Source of the DNA: Spirodela intermedia
Taxonomy: Eukaryota; Streptophyta; Magnoliopsida; Alismatales; Araceae
Reading direction: 5' to 3'
Assembly: GCA_902729315.2 (NCBI GenBank)
Contig: LR746267.1
Location: 3,418,386-3,482,385, forward strand
Length of the DNA stretch: 64,000 bases
The notes under the pieces are model-generated. The model made no database searches, had not been told where the DNA came from, and saw nothing but the letters and a program-made list of their open reading frames with translations. Shown piece by piece: positions 1 to 9,773 of the stretch; positions within the stretch are counted from its first letter, which is position 1, and every line of letters begins with the position of its first letter. The position numbers and the translations under genes are program-made.

Positions 1-2119
1 ACCTCTTTATCCTAAAAAATAAACTATCATACCTTGAAACAAAAAATTTGGAGAAATAATCATAAATGTGATTATCTACATGAGCCACACTAATTTATGA
101 ACAACCTTTTTACTAAAATTTTGTTTTGAATAATTAATTGCATGATAGATATCTCCCAAGTTATATATATTGGTGTGTGCATGAGAATAACCATAAATTA
201 GAACTGAAGGACGTCCAAAGATCTCAAGGGAGATATTCTCTCATAAAACTCTCAACCTAGATACCATTAGATTCTACCATAGATATCCATAAGGGGTTTA
301 TTCAGAATAATCAAAGGAGCTGAAGCCACAAGAAGAGCATATCATTGCCCCTCTTTTAAAACCCAACATCCAATGCCAAGCATCAAATTGGAGTTTATTT
401 TCCTATTCATATCATATCATCACACAACTTTAGTGTCAGTAGATGAGAGTCCCCTTGCATATTTTGAACACACCAAGTATGAGTCTATCTAATCCCATCC
501 CCAATGGGCAATTCCTCTGATTTTCACTTTTCTTGTTCACTCGGCAGTTTGTTTTATGTCCTTAACAATTTTTCAACCATTTATGGCTGATATGTTCTCC
601 ACATTAGATGTTGTCTACTTATGTTTTTAATGAAAAAAAACTAAATTTTTTAACTTTTTAAAACATTTAATTGACCCTAAAAATTTAGTCCGATCACATT
701 TTCGATCATTTCTTAGCATCACTCGTCTCATGCACACCCTCAACATTGATTAAATCTAGTGAGGCTATTTTCCGGAAATATAAAATAAAAGGGATGATAA
801 GATGGTAAATTTGATTTAAATTTTACATAAAATGTGGATTAACTAATTAACCTACATACAAATCTTTATTGATACATATAGTTGCCTTGTTGTTCGTGTG
901 CAGTGGGAATAAGGGCAATACGATTAAAAGTAGATATATCTGCGGAAAAGATGACGCCATGGATAGAGAGGCCCATACCCATGCAACGTAATCCAGCCTT
1001 CCTCTCTCGGGAACTCCACCTAGAGAGAGAATGATAGAGAGAAAGGGAGAGAGAGAGAGGAAGAATGGGTCGAGTTGAGCGAGCTGAGTTAGATGGATAA
1101 GGAGGGCAAGGGGCCGAGTTAGACGGATAAGAGGCGGCCTTATCTGTGTACCCGACCGTTTCGTGACGTCACCGACGCTGGGAAGACGACAAAAGGGCCG
1201 CGACGCGAGACACGCAACGCCTCTGGCGGGTTTCAAAAAACCTTGCCACGACGCTATAAATTCCCCACTTTCTCTCCCTCCTCATCTTCTGATATAATTA
1301 TATATATGGCACTGTAAAATTATTTTTTTATGATGTGCTTGCGTGTACATCTCTACCATAAATGGGTTTTTTTTAAATAGGATAAATACATAATTTTTAT
1401 TGAAAATTTCAGCTTTTAGATGGGATATTGTTGATGGTAGGTTTTTAAGAATTAATGAAAATTATATTAATGATTGAATAAAAAATTCTAAAAAATCTAC
1501 ATAATATTGCCTTTTCCTTACCTTGAATCATCGTCGTCATTTTATTCAATAAAAAAATAATTTAATATTTAATGCCGGTATTATTAAAAAAATAAAGTAA
1601 ATTTAACAACGGAAAAAGGAGTATTTCTGCAAGGTTTTTTTAGCTATGTGCGCACGTTACGAAGATGGTCTGCATGGGGGAGCCACCTCCGAGGGGAATA
1701 CGTGGCGACCGTCTGATCGCCATCCGACACCTGTCGGTGGTCGGGGTTAAAGACAAAGACGTGGATAGGTTATGACCGTCCGATCTATGGTTCATCGTGA
1801 TCGTCGCCGTTGAAACGGATGTATCTTATAAAAAAGTTTGGAACTCTTATTATGATCGATATTATCTTAAATGTATAAATAAATTATATACACCTAAAAA
1901 TTACGTAGCCTTTTGTGATAATTTTTTTCTAGAAATGAATATTATGAAATTACATAAATATATATTTATTAGATGTCCTTTAATATATTTTAGCTTCTGG
2001 ACGGTTGGCCGAGGAGGCGTAAGATAGCGTCCAGAGACGTGGCAATTCGGGGCGGGTTTTCATCTCTCTTTTCGGGAAAATGCATCCCCCATAGTATGAC
2101 AAATCATCACCTCCCGTGC
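1..2119. other. Intergenic DNA, AT-rich, no gene recognised
   Basis: No family-like protein was recognised on either strand. The stretch is AT-rich except for a GC-richer patch around 1130-1300 that looks like a core promoter and is described separately. A 129-codon open frame on the minus strand at 847-1236 has no recognisable domain and overlaps a GA-rich tract, so I do not call it. The last few hundred bases carry several ACGTGG-type boxes and probably belong to the promoter of the isocitrate lyase gene downstream. Confidence 0.6.
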
Positions 2120-2152
2120 TGACGTGGACATCATCGTCTTCCCTCTATAAAA
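2037..2152 (+). promoter_or_regulatory. Isocitrate lyase promoter: ACGT boxes and TATA box
   Basis: A TATAAAA box lies at 2146-2152, about 100 bases before the ATG at 2252. An ACGTGGC box lies at 2037-2043 and a TGACGTGG box at 2120-2127. Further ACGTGG cores occur near 1700 and 1760. Such ACGT cores are classic bZIP (ABRE/G-box type) sites, common in genes active in seeds and seedlings, which fits isocitrate lyase. The sites are seen in the sequence; their function is inferred. Confidence 0.55.
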
Positions 2153-2251
2153 CGAGGAAGCGGAATCACAAGGACTCTCCCTGTGACTTCAAGCTCGCCG
2201 TGCCCGGAAGAAGCTCAATCTCCTCTCCCAAGAAGCTTCTCCCACTATTCC

Positions 2252-4195
2252 ATGGCTTCCTATCTGGCAGTCCCGTCAACGGTCAGTCCCCCCCACCCCT
2301 TCCTTCTTCCTCCCTCCCCATCTCTTTATCTAACTCTCTCTCTGTGTCTGTTTCTGTATCTGTTGCAGATAATGGAGGAGGAAGGGAGGTTCGCGGCGGA
2401 GGTGGCGGAGGTGGAGGCGTGGTGGCGGACGGAGCGGTTCCGCCTGACCCGCCGCCCTTACGCCGCCGCCGACGTGGTGGCGCTCCGGGGGACCCTCCGG
2501 CAGGCCTACGCCTCCGATCAGCTTGCCAAGAAGCTCTGGAAAACGCTAAAATCCCACCACGCTGCCGGCACGGCGGCGCGCACCTTCGGCGCCCTGGACC
2601 CCGTTCAGGTGACGATGATGGCGAAGCACCTCGACACCGTCTACGTCTCCGGCTGGCAGTGCTCCTCCACCCACTCGACCTCGAACGAACCAGGCCCCGA
2701 CCTCGCCGACTACCCCTACGACACCGTGCCCAACAAGGTCGAGCAGCTCTTCTTCGCCCAGCAGTTCCACGACCGCAAACAGAGAGAAGCTCGAATGGCC
2801 ATGACAAGGGAGGAGAGGGCTAGGGTTCCCTTCGTGGACTACCTCAAGCCGATCATCGCCGACGGGGACACAGGATTCGGCGGCGCCACCGCGACGGTGA
2901 AACTCTGTAAGCTCTTCGTGGAGCGTGGCGCCGCCGGGGTTCACCTCGAGGACCAGTCGTCGTCGACGAAGAAGTGCGGGCACATGGCCGGGAAGGTTCT
3001 GGTCTCCGTGGGGGAGCACGTGAACCGGCTGGTGGCGGCGAGGTTGCAGTTCGATATCATGGGGGTGGAGACGGTGCTGGTGGCAAGGACCGACGCCGTG
3101 GCGGCCACCCTGATACAGACCAACGTCGACGCGAGGGACCATCGGTTCATCCTCGGCGCCACCAACCGGGCGGCAGCGGGGAGAAGCCTGGCGGTGGCTC
3201 TGGCGGAGGCGGCGGCGGCGGGGAAGGCCGGGGCGGAGCTGCAGGCGGTGGAGGACCGGTGGCTCGCCGGAGCCCGGCTGAGGACCTTCCCGGACAGCGT
3301 GAGCGATGCCCTGAGAAATCTCAACGTCGACGAGGAGGAGCGGCGGCGGCGGGTGGCGGAGTGGGAGAGGGTCTCCGGCGGGTCGCATGAAGAGGCCCGC
3401 GCCGCCGCTCGGCGGCTCGGCGCCGGCGAGGTGTTCTGGGACTGGGACCTTCCCCGAACCAGGGAGGGATTCTACCGCTTCCAGGGGTCCGTCGAGGCGG
3501 CGATAGCCAGAGGGGTCGCCTTCTTCCCCCACGCAGACCTCATCTGGATGGAGACCTCAAGGCCGGACATGGCGGAGTGCCGGAGCTTTGCGGAGGGGAT
3601 GAGGAGGGAGCACCCGGAGGCCATGCTGGCGTACAACCTGTCGCCGTCGTTCAACTGGGACGCGTCGGGGATGACGGACCAGCAGATGAGGGAGTTCATC
3701 CCCGCCATAGCCAAGCTAGGGTTCTGCTGGCAGTTCATCACGCTCGCCGGATTCCATGCCGACGCGCTGGTGGCGGAGACGTTCGCCGGAGACTTTGCGA
3801 GGAGGGGGATGCTGGCGTATGTGGAGAGGATACAGAGGGAGGAGCGCCGCCATGGAGTGGAGACGCTCGCCCACCAGAAGTGGTCTGGAGCGAACTACTA
3901 CGACAGGGTGCTGAAGACCGTCCAGGGCGGCATCTCTTCCACCGCCGCCATGGGCAAAGGTGAGCACAGACAAACCCCCTCTCTCGCTTCTTCTTCTTCA
4001 TCTTCTTCCTCTCCACCGTGTCTCCTCAGCTCGTTCCGCCGCTGCCATGGCCGCCGCTTCTTCCTCTCTTTTCCATCTCACCTCCTTCGTGTCTCCTCCG
4101 TTGCAGGGGTTACAGAGGAGCAGTTCGAAGAGGGGTCGGGGGGACCCGGCGGGGACGCTGGCGGCGCCGCCGATATTGCCAAGTCGAAGATGTAG
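2252..4195 (+). CDS. ICL: Isocitrate lyase, glyoxysomal
   Basis: Isocitrate lyase cleaves isocitrate to glyoxylate and succinate in the glyoxylate cycle of peroxisomes, which lets seedlings turn stored oil into sugar. Exons are 2252-2281, 2369-3959 and 4107-4195, giving 569 residues, close to the usual plant length of about 575. The tiny first exon encodes ten residues ([10 protein letters not shown]), as in other plant copies, and joins IMEEEGRF. The signature KKCGHM is present, with the catalytic cysteine near residue 213. The conserved stretches [17 protein letters not shown] and [11 protein letters not shown] are intact. The protein ends in SKM, a type 1 peroxisomal targeting variant of the usual SRM/ARM ending. 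Introns are 87 and 147 bases with GT-AG ends. A possible AATAAA lies at 4256-4261. The C-terminal tail after VTEEQF is Gly-rich and diverged, which is typical variation. Identity is very secure. Confidence 0.96.
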   Translation: MASYLAVPSTVSPPHPFLLPPSPSLYLTLSLCLFLYLLQIMEEEGRFAAEVAEVEAWWRTERFRLTRRPYAAADVVALRGTLRQAYASDQLAKKLWKTLKSHHAAGTAARTFGALDPVQVTMMAKHLDTVYVSGWQCSSTHSTSNEPGPDLADYPYDTVPNKVEQLFFAQQFHDRKQREARMAMTREERARVPFVDYLKPIIADGDTGFGGATATVKLCKLFVERGAAGVHLEDQSSSTKKCGHMAGKVLVSVGEHVNRLVAARLQFDIMGVETVLVARTDAVAATLIQTNVDARDHRFILGATNRAAAGRSLAVALAEAAAAGKAGAELQAVEDRWLAGARLRTFPDSVSDALRNLNVDEEERRRRVAEWERVSGGSHEEARAAARRLGAGEVFWDWDLPRTREGFYRFQGSVEAAIARGVAFFPHADLIWMETSRPDMAECRSFAEGMRREHPEAMLAYNLSPSFNWDASGMTDQQMREFIPAIAKLGFCWQFITLAGFHADALVAETFAGDFARRGMLAYVERIQREERRHGVETLAHQKWSGANYYDRVLKTVQGGISSTAAMGKGEHRQTPSLASSSSSSSSPPCLLSSFRRCHGRRFFLSFPSHLLRVSSVAGVTEEQFEEGSGGPGGDAGGAADIAKSKM

Positions 4196-4654
4196 GAGGG
4201 GAAAGGTGGGGGGGTCGCCAGGTCTCCTGCAGATCCATGCGATTAATTCTGGTTCAATAAATGGAGAAGTTGGGCATATGAGCCTATTAGCCTTAAAACA
4301 GGTGCTTAGGATAATTTTCCTTTTTTAGGCTTTTTAATTGTCCCTACTAAATAAATGTACGATTTCTTACTTAATTTCCTCGCTTTAATGAATAAAAATA
4401 AATTTAAAATGGAAAAAATGTTTATTTATTTAATGTTGTGAAATTAATTAAAATTAGGCATCTTAGAGACCAAAATTCTAAAAAAGGGTTCTTTCGCGTC
4501 TGCTGGCCTTCCACGTGTACGCCCTTGTACAGGCCTTAATGGGTCTCGAGCCGGCCCAATTTTATTCGCAACTTAAAGGCCCACCCTAACGTCACCTTGG
4601 TATGCGCCAGCCCACTTTAGTAGCCCGTTTGGAGACTCGGAGCCCAATGGTGAC
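4196..4654. other. Intergenic spacer between ICL and PPR gene
   Basis: The first part is the likely 3' untranslated region of the isocitrate lyase gene. The rest is AT-rich, then a GC-richer piece (about 4490-4640) that is probably the promoter of the PPR gene. No gene is seen in it. Confidence 0.5.
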
Positions 4655-5082
4655 CCTCTCTATTCTCTCTCCCTCTCTGTCTCCTCAATCTCTCTCTTGC
4701 TCTCTCTCTATCCCTCTTTCTCTCTTGCTGTGTGTCTCTCTCTCCTTCTCGTTCTCTCTCTTGTTCTCTCTCTCTCGCTCCTCATTCCCTCTCTTTCTCT
4801 CTCTCCTGCTCTCTCTTGTTCTCTCGCCCTTCACTCTCTCCTCTCTCTTGTTCTCTCGCCCTTCACTCTCTCTCTCTCTCTCTCTCTCCTGCTGCTCTCT
4901 GTTGTTCTCTCCCCTTCTCTCTATCTCTCTCTAGCTCTCTTGCTCTCTCTCTCCCTAGTTCCAGAACACGTTGCTCCCTCTATCTCACTCTAGCTCTCTT
5001 GCTCTCTCTCTCTCTCTCTCCTTCTCATTCTCTCTTTCTTCTTCCCTCTCTCTTCTTCTCTACTCCTCTTTATCTCTCTCTC
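4655..5082 (+). repeat. Long CT-rich pyrimidine tract, likely PPR 5' leader
   Basis: About 430 bases are almost purely C and T on the plus strand, a decayed (CT)n microsatellite with embedded TTGTTCTCTC-type imperfect units. It runs directly into the ATG of the PPR gene, so it is probably the 5' untranslated leader. It contains no stop codon in the PPR frame back to 4732, but the translation is Ser/Leu repeat only and is unlikely to be protein. Confidence 0.7.
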
Positions 5083-6831
5083 ATGCTCGAGGAGGGGAGA
5101 GAAAAACCTTGGCGCCGCCTCCGCAGCAGCTACTTCTCCACTCTCCCGGCCTCTGTCCGATGGCGGAACCGCATCCAGAGCAGCCGCGTCGTTGCCCTCG
5201 TCGCCTCCCTCCTCCTTCAGAGGTGCCGCTGGCAGCCCTTCCTCGAGGAGCTCAAACCGAAGCTCCGAGAAAGCTTCTCCGCCGACCCTAACCTCCTCTT
5301 CCTGGTGCTCGCGAGGTCCAAATCCCTCCCTCATGCGGCCCTCGGCTTCTTCCAATGGTCCGAGACTGCCCTAGGGCTCCAGATGGACCTGCGCTGTCGC
5401 TGCAAGATGGCGCAGATACTGATCGACGGCGGGATTCCGGCGCCGGCAAGGGGCGTGATGGCGCCGGCTATCCTGTGCCACACGACGATGGAGATCCTCG
5501 ACGCGGTGGGATCCCTGACAAGGCGGATCGAGGAGTCACGGTCGGCGTTCCTCGGCTTCCTCTTCGAGGAATACGCACTCTCGGACAGGATTCAGGAAGG
5601 TCTGCTGGTTTTCCGGCGATTTAGGGCCACCGGATGCAGGCCAAGCTCCCGAACCTGCAACGTGTTCCTGGACAGATTGATCTCGTCGGGGGAGATCAGA
5701 CTGGCGTCGTGCTTCTATGCTGCGGTCGTGCGATCTGGTGTCGCGGCGGACTCCCGCTCCTGGTCGCTACTCTGCCGTCTGCTCTGCGAGGAAGGAAAGC
5801 TCGAGATCGCCGCGGCGATGGTGGAATCTTCTCCGTCCTGCGACGGCAAGGTCTTTCATCTGATCGCAGATCGCTACTGCAGAAACGGTGATTTTCTATC
5901 CGCAATACTCCTGCTAAACACAATGTACGAAAAGGATCTGAGACCAGGGTTAGGAATCTACGGCGCCATTCTCGAAGGAGGCTGCAGACTCAGGAATACC
6001 GCCATCATTAGATCTTGCTTGAAGGAAACGATCGTTCGAGGTCTGCTGCCGACTGCTCCGGTCCTCGATTACGATTTGATCATTCAGAGGCTCTGCGACC
6101 TGGAAAAGACCTACGCCGCAGAGTTCTTCATGGAGAGAGCTCGATCTGCAAAAGCCAGCCACAGCAATGGCACCTATCTGTGCTTGCTGAGAGCCCTCTC
6201 TGCTGCAGGAAGGGTGGAGGAAGCCGTCGGAGTCCATCGACAAATGATGGAGAAGGGGGTGAAGGTGAATCAGAGTTGCCTGAACGTGTTCTTCAGAGCT
6301 GTCTGTCAGGGGGAAGCTTCGGATGAAGGCGGCATGGCGATCCGAGACCTGATCGGGAAAGGGTTCTTACCCTGCGTCTCGGACATTTCCAAATTCATGG
6401 GGAATCTCTGCAGAAAAGGATGGTGGAAGGAAGCAGAAGATCTTCTGAATCTGGTTCTAGGGAAAGGAATTGTTCCCGAGGCAGACTGTTGCTCTCATCT
6501 GATTCAGAATTTCTGCGCGAATAGGGATCTTGATTCGGCGATGTCCCTGCTCGAGAAGCTGAGAGCAGGTGGGGGAGGTCTGGATGTGAAGTCTTACAAC
6601 CTGCTCCTCGATGAACTCTCCATGGGGGGAAGGTTGACGGAGGCCATTATGGTTTTCGATCACATGGGGGAGGAAGAGGCTAGGGATAGCAGGAGCTTCT
6701 GCATCATGATCTCTGCTCTCTGTCGTGGGAGGGAGCTGAGAAAGGCTATGAACCTTCATGACGCGATGATGAAGCTCGAGCTCAAGCCCGATGAAGAAAA
6801 ATACAGGCAAATCATATCTGGGTTTGCCTAA
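5083..6831 (+). CDS. Pentatricopeptide repeat protein, P class
   Basis: An intronless 582-residue protein built of degenerate 35-residue helical repeats, for example YNLLLDELSMGGRLTEAIMV near the end and CNVFLDRLISSGEIRLASCF in the middle. Such proteins bind organelle RNA in a sequence-specific way and act in RNA stability, splicing or translation in mitochondria or plastids. I chose the ATG at 5083 because upstream the frame is only CT-repeat. The N terminus is rich in arginine and serine (EKPWRRLRSSYFSTLPASV), which suits a mitochondrial presequence. No E, E+ or DYW domain follows the repeats, which end at KYRQIISGFA, so it is P class. Lack of introns is normal for this family. The RNA target cannot be told from this sequence, and I cannot assign an orthologue. 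Confidence 0.9.
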   Translation: MLEEGREKPWRRLRSSYFSTLPASVRWRNRIQSSRVVALVASLLLQRCRWQPFLEELKPKLRESFSADPNLLFLVLARSKSLPHAALGFFQWSETALGLQMDLRCRCKMAQILIDGGIPAPARGVMAPAILCHTTMEILDAVGSLTRRIEESRSAFLGFLFEEYALSDRIQEGLLVFRRFRATGCRPSSRTCNVFLDRLISSGEIRLASCFYAAVVRSGVAADSRSWSLLCRLLCEEGKLEIAAAMVESSPSCDGKVFHLIADRYCRNGDFLSAILLLNTMYEKDLRPGLGIYGAILEGGCRLRNTAIIRSCLKETIVRGLLPTAPVLDYDLIIQRLCDLEKTYAAEFFMERARSAKASHSNGTYLCLLRALSAAGRVEEAVGVHRQMMEKGVKVNQSCLNVFFRAVCQGEASDEGGMAIRDLIGKGFLPCVSDISKFMGNLCRKGWWKEAEDLLNLVLGKGIVPEADCCSHLIQNFCANRDLDSAMSLLEKLRAGGGGLDVKSYNLLLDELSMGGRLTEAIMVFDHMGEEEARDSRSFCIMISALCRGRELRKAMNLHDAMMKLELKPDEEKYRQIISGFA

Positions 6832-7982
6832 ATTCTCACATTTTTTTTGCTTGATATATATAGAAAGAAACCCACAACCATATAGTTTCTGCATTTTTTT
6901 TTCTTGGAATCTCCTTGAAATTCCTCAACATTCTTTTCCTAAAATGTGCTCATCAAACTCTAGACTGCTGGCTGCTTGTACATCGATTCGGCTGGATTCG
7001 AATGAAGATGAAGGATGAATCGTGTAAAAATAAAAAATAAAAAATAAAAATCTTCAGGCATTTGTTATATCTTGCATTGGAACACATATGAAAGGCTCCT
7101 GATCTTGCTGTTGTTATTATTTTTCTGTGCTGCGCTCAGATTTATTTGTCATCGCTTGCATTCAGTTGGATTTCTTCTCCGACATTTAAGCAAATGCTTC
7201 AAGATTTATCATGTTTCCTCTTTTTTTTTTTAAATTCGAAGAGTTTAGGCTTGTCTTCTTGATCTTGTTGCTGAGATTATTTTTTTTTTTTCTGCGCCCG
7301 GTTTTTATTTATCATCACAGTTGACTTTGATCGCCCTGGCTCTCTTCCATTTCTTCAGATCATTTCGATGGATTCCTTCTCCAATATGATCATCTGTCGT
7401 CATATTATAATCGGATTAAAATGTATTTTATGCATCTATAAATATATAAATACAAAAAGTTGTAGATATTCATTACTTTTATGAAGATTCGCCCATTTGA
7501 CTTGAATTAATCGTCGCCAAAAGTCGTTCAAGATCTGACAAGTAGATAATTTCTTGAGGGGAGTAGATGGGTCAACGCATGCCCGATCCGATGAGAAGTG
7601 GGGAAGAAGCAGGTGGATTTAGAGAGATAAAAGGCACATGGGTCGTTAACGTCGACTGAACTCCGGTGAAGTCGTACTGTTAAAAGCTTTATTAGTCAAC
7701 TTGATATTATTGGTCCCCTGCCTTGTCAGCAATAATGGAGGTGCCATTTCCCCATCACCGGCCTCCCTGTCGGTGATATCACGAGAAGGAAGAGAGAGAG
7801 AGAGAGAGGAGGAATCGCTTGTCCGAGGCCTGGAAGGCCAGCGCAAGGCCACCCTGGAAAGCCGCGCCATTGTCTGGCTCTAAGTACCATTAAAGGTGAA
7901 GTAGGGGGGCTACAAGTTTACCTCTCTCCCTCACTCTCTCTCTTCTCTCTCTCTCCTCTTTCCTCGGGTGGAGCTGCGGGAG
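6832..7982. other. Intergenic region with diverged local duplication
   Basis: No gene is recognised. The segment about 7090-7215 (tgatcttgctgttgttatta) is repeated in diverged form at about 7255-7385 (tgatcttgttgctgagatta), both followed by related text ending in ttctcc. A short (GA)n run at 7788-7811 and a CT-rich stretch at 7920-7962 precede the XTH start and probably belong to its promoter and leader. Confidence 0.5.
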
Positions 7983-9170
7983 ATGGGGAGGAGGCAGGCG
8001 GCGGCTTCTTCATGGCCTCTTCTCGTGCTCCTCTGCTGCATCGCCGCCGGCCGGGTTTTGGTCGCCGGCGGGTCCTTCTCCTTCGAGGACACCTTCGAGC
8101 TCTCCTGCGCCGACGATCACTTCAAGACCTCTCCTGACGTCCAGACTTGGCACCTCTACCTCGACAAGGACGCAGGTAAGACCCCTCTCTTCCTCTTCTT
8201 CTTCCTCTTTGCCCTCGTCCCTGTCCTTCTCCGGCGACGGCGAGATGGTGGTCGACCTGACTAGCCCGCCTATTCCCTCCGCCGTCGTCGCAGGATGCGG
8301 GTTCCAGACGAAGCACAGGTACCGCTTCGGGTGGTTCGGCATGAAGATGAAGCTCGTCGGTGGCGACTCCGCCGGAGTGGTGACCGCTTTCTATGTGAGA
8401 ACGCCCATCTCTCTCTCTCTCTCTCTCTCTGTGTTCCTCCCCATTCTTCCTGACATTATCTTCTTCCTCCTCCGGCGGGGGTGGTGGCGGCGGCGGCAGA
8501 TGTGCTCGGACAAGGGGGCGGCGCCGGACAGGGACGAGGTGGACATTGAGTTCCTAGGTAACCGCAGCGGACAGCCGTACATCATCCAGACCAACGTCTA
8601 CAAGGGCGGCGTCGGCAACCGCGAGATGCGCCACAGCCTCTGGTTCGACCCCACCGCCGACTTCCACACCTATTCCTTCCTCTGGAACACCCACCACCTC
8701 GTGTAAGCTCCCCTTCCTCCCTCTCTCTCTCTCTCTCTCTCTAGCATTCATCGTCATCTTCTTCCAGGTTCTTCGTGGACAAGGTGGCGATCAGGGTGTT
8801 CAAGAACGGGGAGGGAGGGGAGACCTACTTCCCCAGCGACAAGCCCATGTACCTCTTCTCCAGCATCTGGAACGCCGACGACTGGGCCACCAGGGGAGGC
8901 CTCGAGAAGACCGACTGGACCCAGTCCCCCTTCATCTCTTCCTACAAGGACTTCGCCGCCGACGCCTGCCAATGGGAGGACCCCTTCCCTTCCTGCGTCG
9001 CCACTACCACCGAGCACTGGTGGGACCAATACCCCGCCTGGTCCCTCTCCGCCGCCCAGGCCCAAGACGCCGCCTGGGTCCGCCGCAACCTCGTCGTCTA
9101 CGACTACTGCACCGACCTCCAGCGCTTCCCCTCCATGCCGCCCGAGTGCTCCCTCAGAGATGAACAATAG
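7983..9170 (+). CDS. XTH: Xyloglucan endotransglucosylase/hydrolase (GH16)
   Basis: This secreted wall enzyme cuts and rejoins xyloglucan chains during cell expansion. Exons are 7983-8175, 8294-8394, 8500-8702 and 8768-9170, giving 299 residues, the normal family length. A signal peptide is visible at residues 1 to about 33 (hydrophobic core [12 protein letters not shown]). The catalytic motif reads DEVDIEFLG at 110-118: E111 is the expected nucleophile and E115 the acid/base, with D113 between. It is followed at once by the N-glycosylation sequon NRS at 119-121, as in most XTHs. The residue before the motif is Arg, where many members have His. The C-terminal XET domain has conserved cysteines and ends near MPPECSL. 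Introns are short, and introns 2 and 3 contain CT microsatellites. Whether it is mainly a transferase or a hydrolase cannot be read from the sequence; family features favour a transferase. Confidence 0.95.
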
Positions 9171-9773
9171 ACACTGCTTATGGCAGATGGTTGAGGGAAT
9201 TGTTGTAGAATTTTGGCTGAAAAAATTACAAATAACCGTAGAAAAATGAGGTACGAGCTTTTTTAGCCATATTTCGATAATATTTCGATACGGAATTAAT
9301 AATAAAATTCTTTGATATATTTCTATTATTTTATTTTTGAAAGAAGGTCCCCCAAAAAAAAACTCCAATCTGACCTAAAAAAAATCCACCACCACTACCA
9401 TCCGCCACATGGCCACACCTCCACCATCCACTTGGCAGACCACCTCTACATCTGGGGCAGGTTCCCCAATATCAATCCCGGGGCAGGTTTCCAAAAATGG
9501 AAATCTTCGGTCTTATCTCAATTGCTGCTACCTCCAGGGTGAGCAAACTTCTTGGGCATGGCAGCACACGCCCATAGATTACTTCATCCCCGAAAGATAG
9601 AACTCTTCTATCTCATCTCAATTGCTGCCACCACCGCCGCCACCGCCAGGATGAGCAGGCTTGGAGAGGCTTCTCAGTCTCATCAATGAGAAGTTCTTCA
9701 GCACTGTGGCACCAGGCTGATTGCACAGCTCGATCACCACCGACACATGCCCAGAGAAGTTTTTTGTCTGATC
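9171..9773. repeat. Fossil tandem copies of the APO gene 3' end
   Basis: On the minus strand beyond the APO stop, the last part of the coding sequence is repeated. One copy (about 9618-9760) still reads GHVSVVIELCNQPGATVL and then FSLMRLRSLSKPAHPGG before its own stop at 9618-9620; the true gene has [18 protein letters not shown] at that place. A shorter third remnant reads HPGGSSN and then a stop at 9519-9521. The stretch also holds the 3' untranslated region of the XTH gene (from 9171). Confidence 0.85.

Noticed and set aside
847-1236. 129-codon open frame on the minus strand
   Set aside because: No recognised domain, low-complexity Leu-rich text, and it overlaps a GA-rich tract and a promoter-like patch on the other strand.
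2283-3532. Long antisense open frames opposite isocitrate lyase
   Set aside because: They arise from GC-rich third positions of the real gene; the translations are Arg/Gly/Pro-rich and match nothing.
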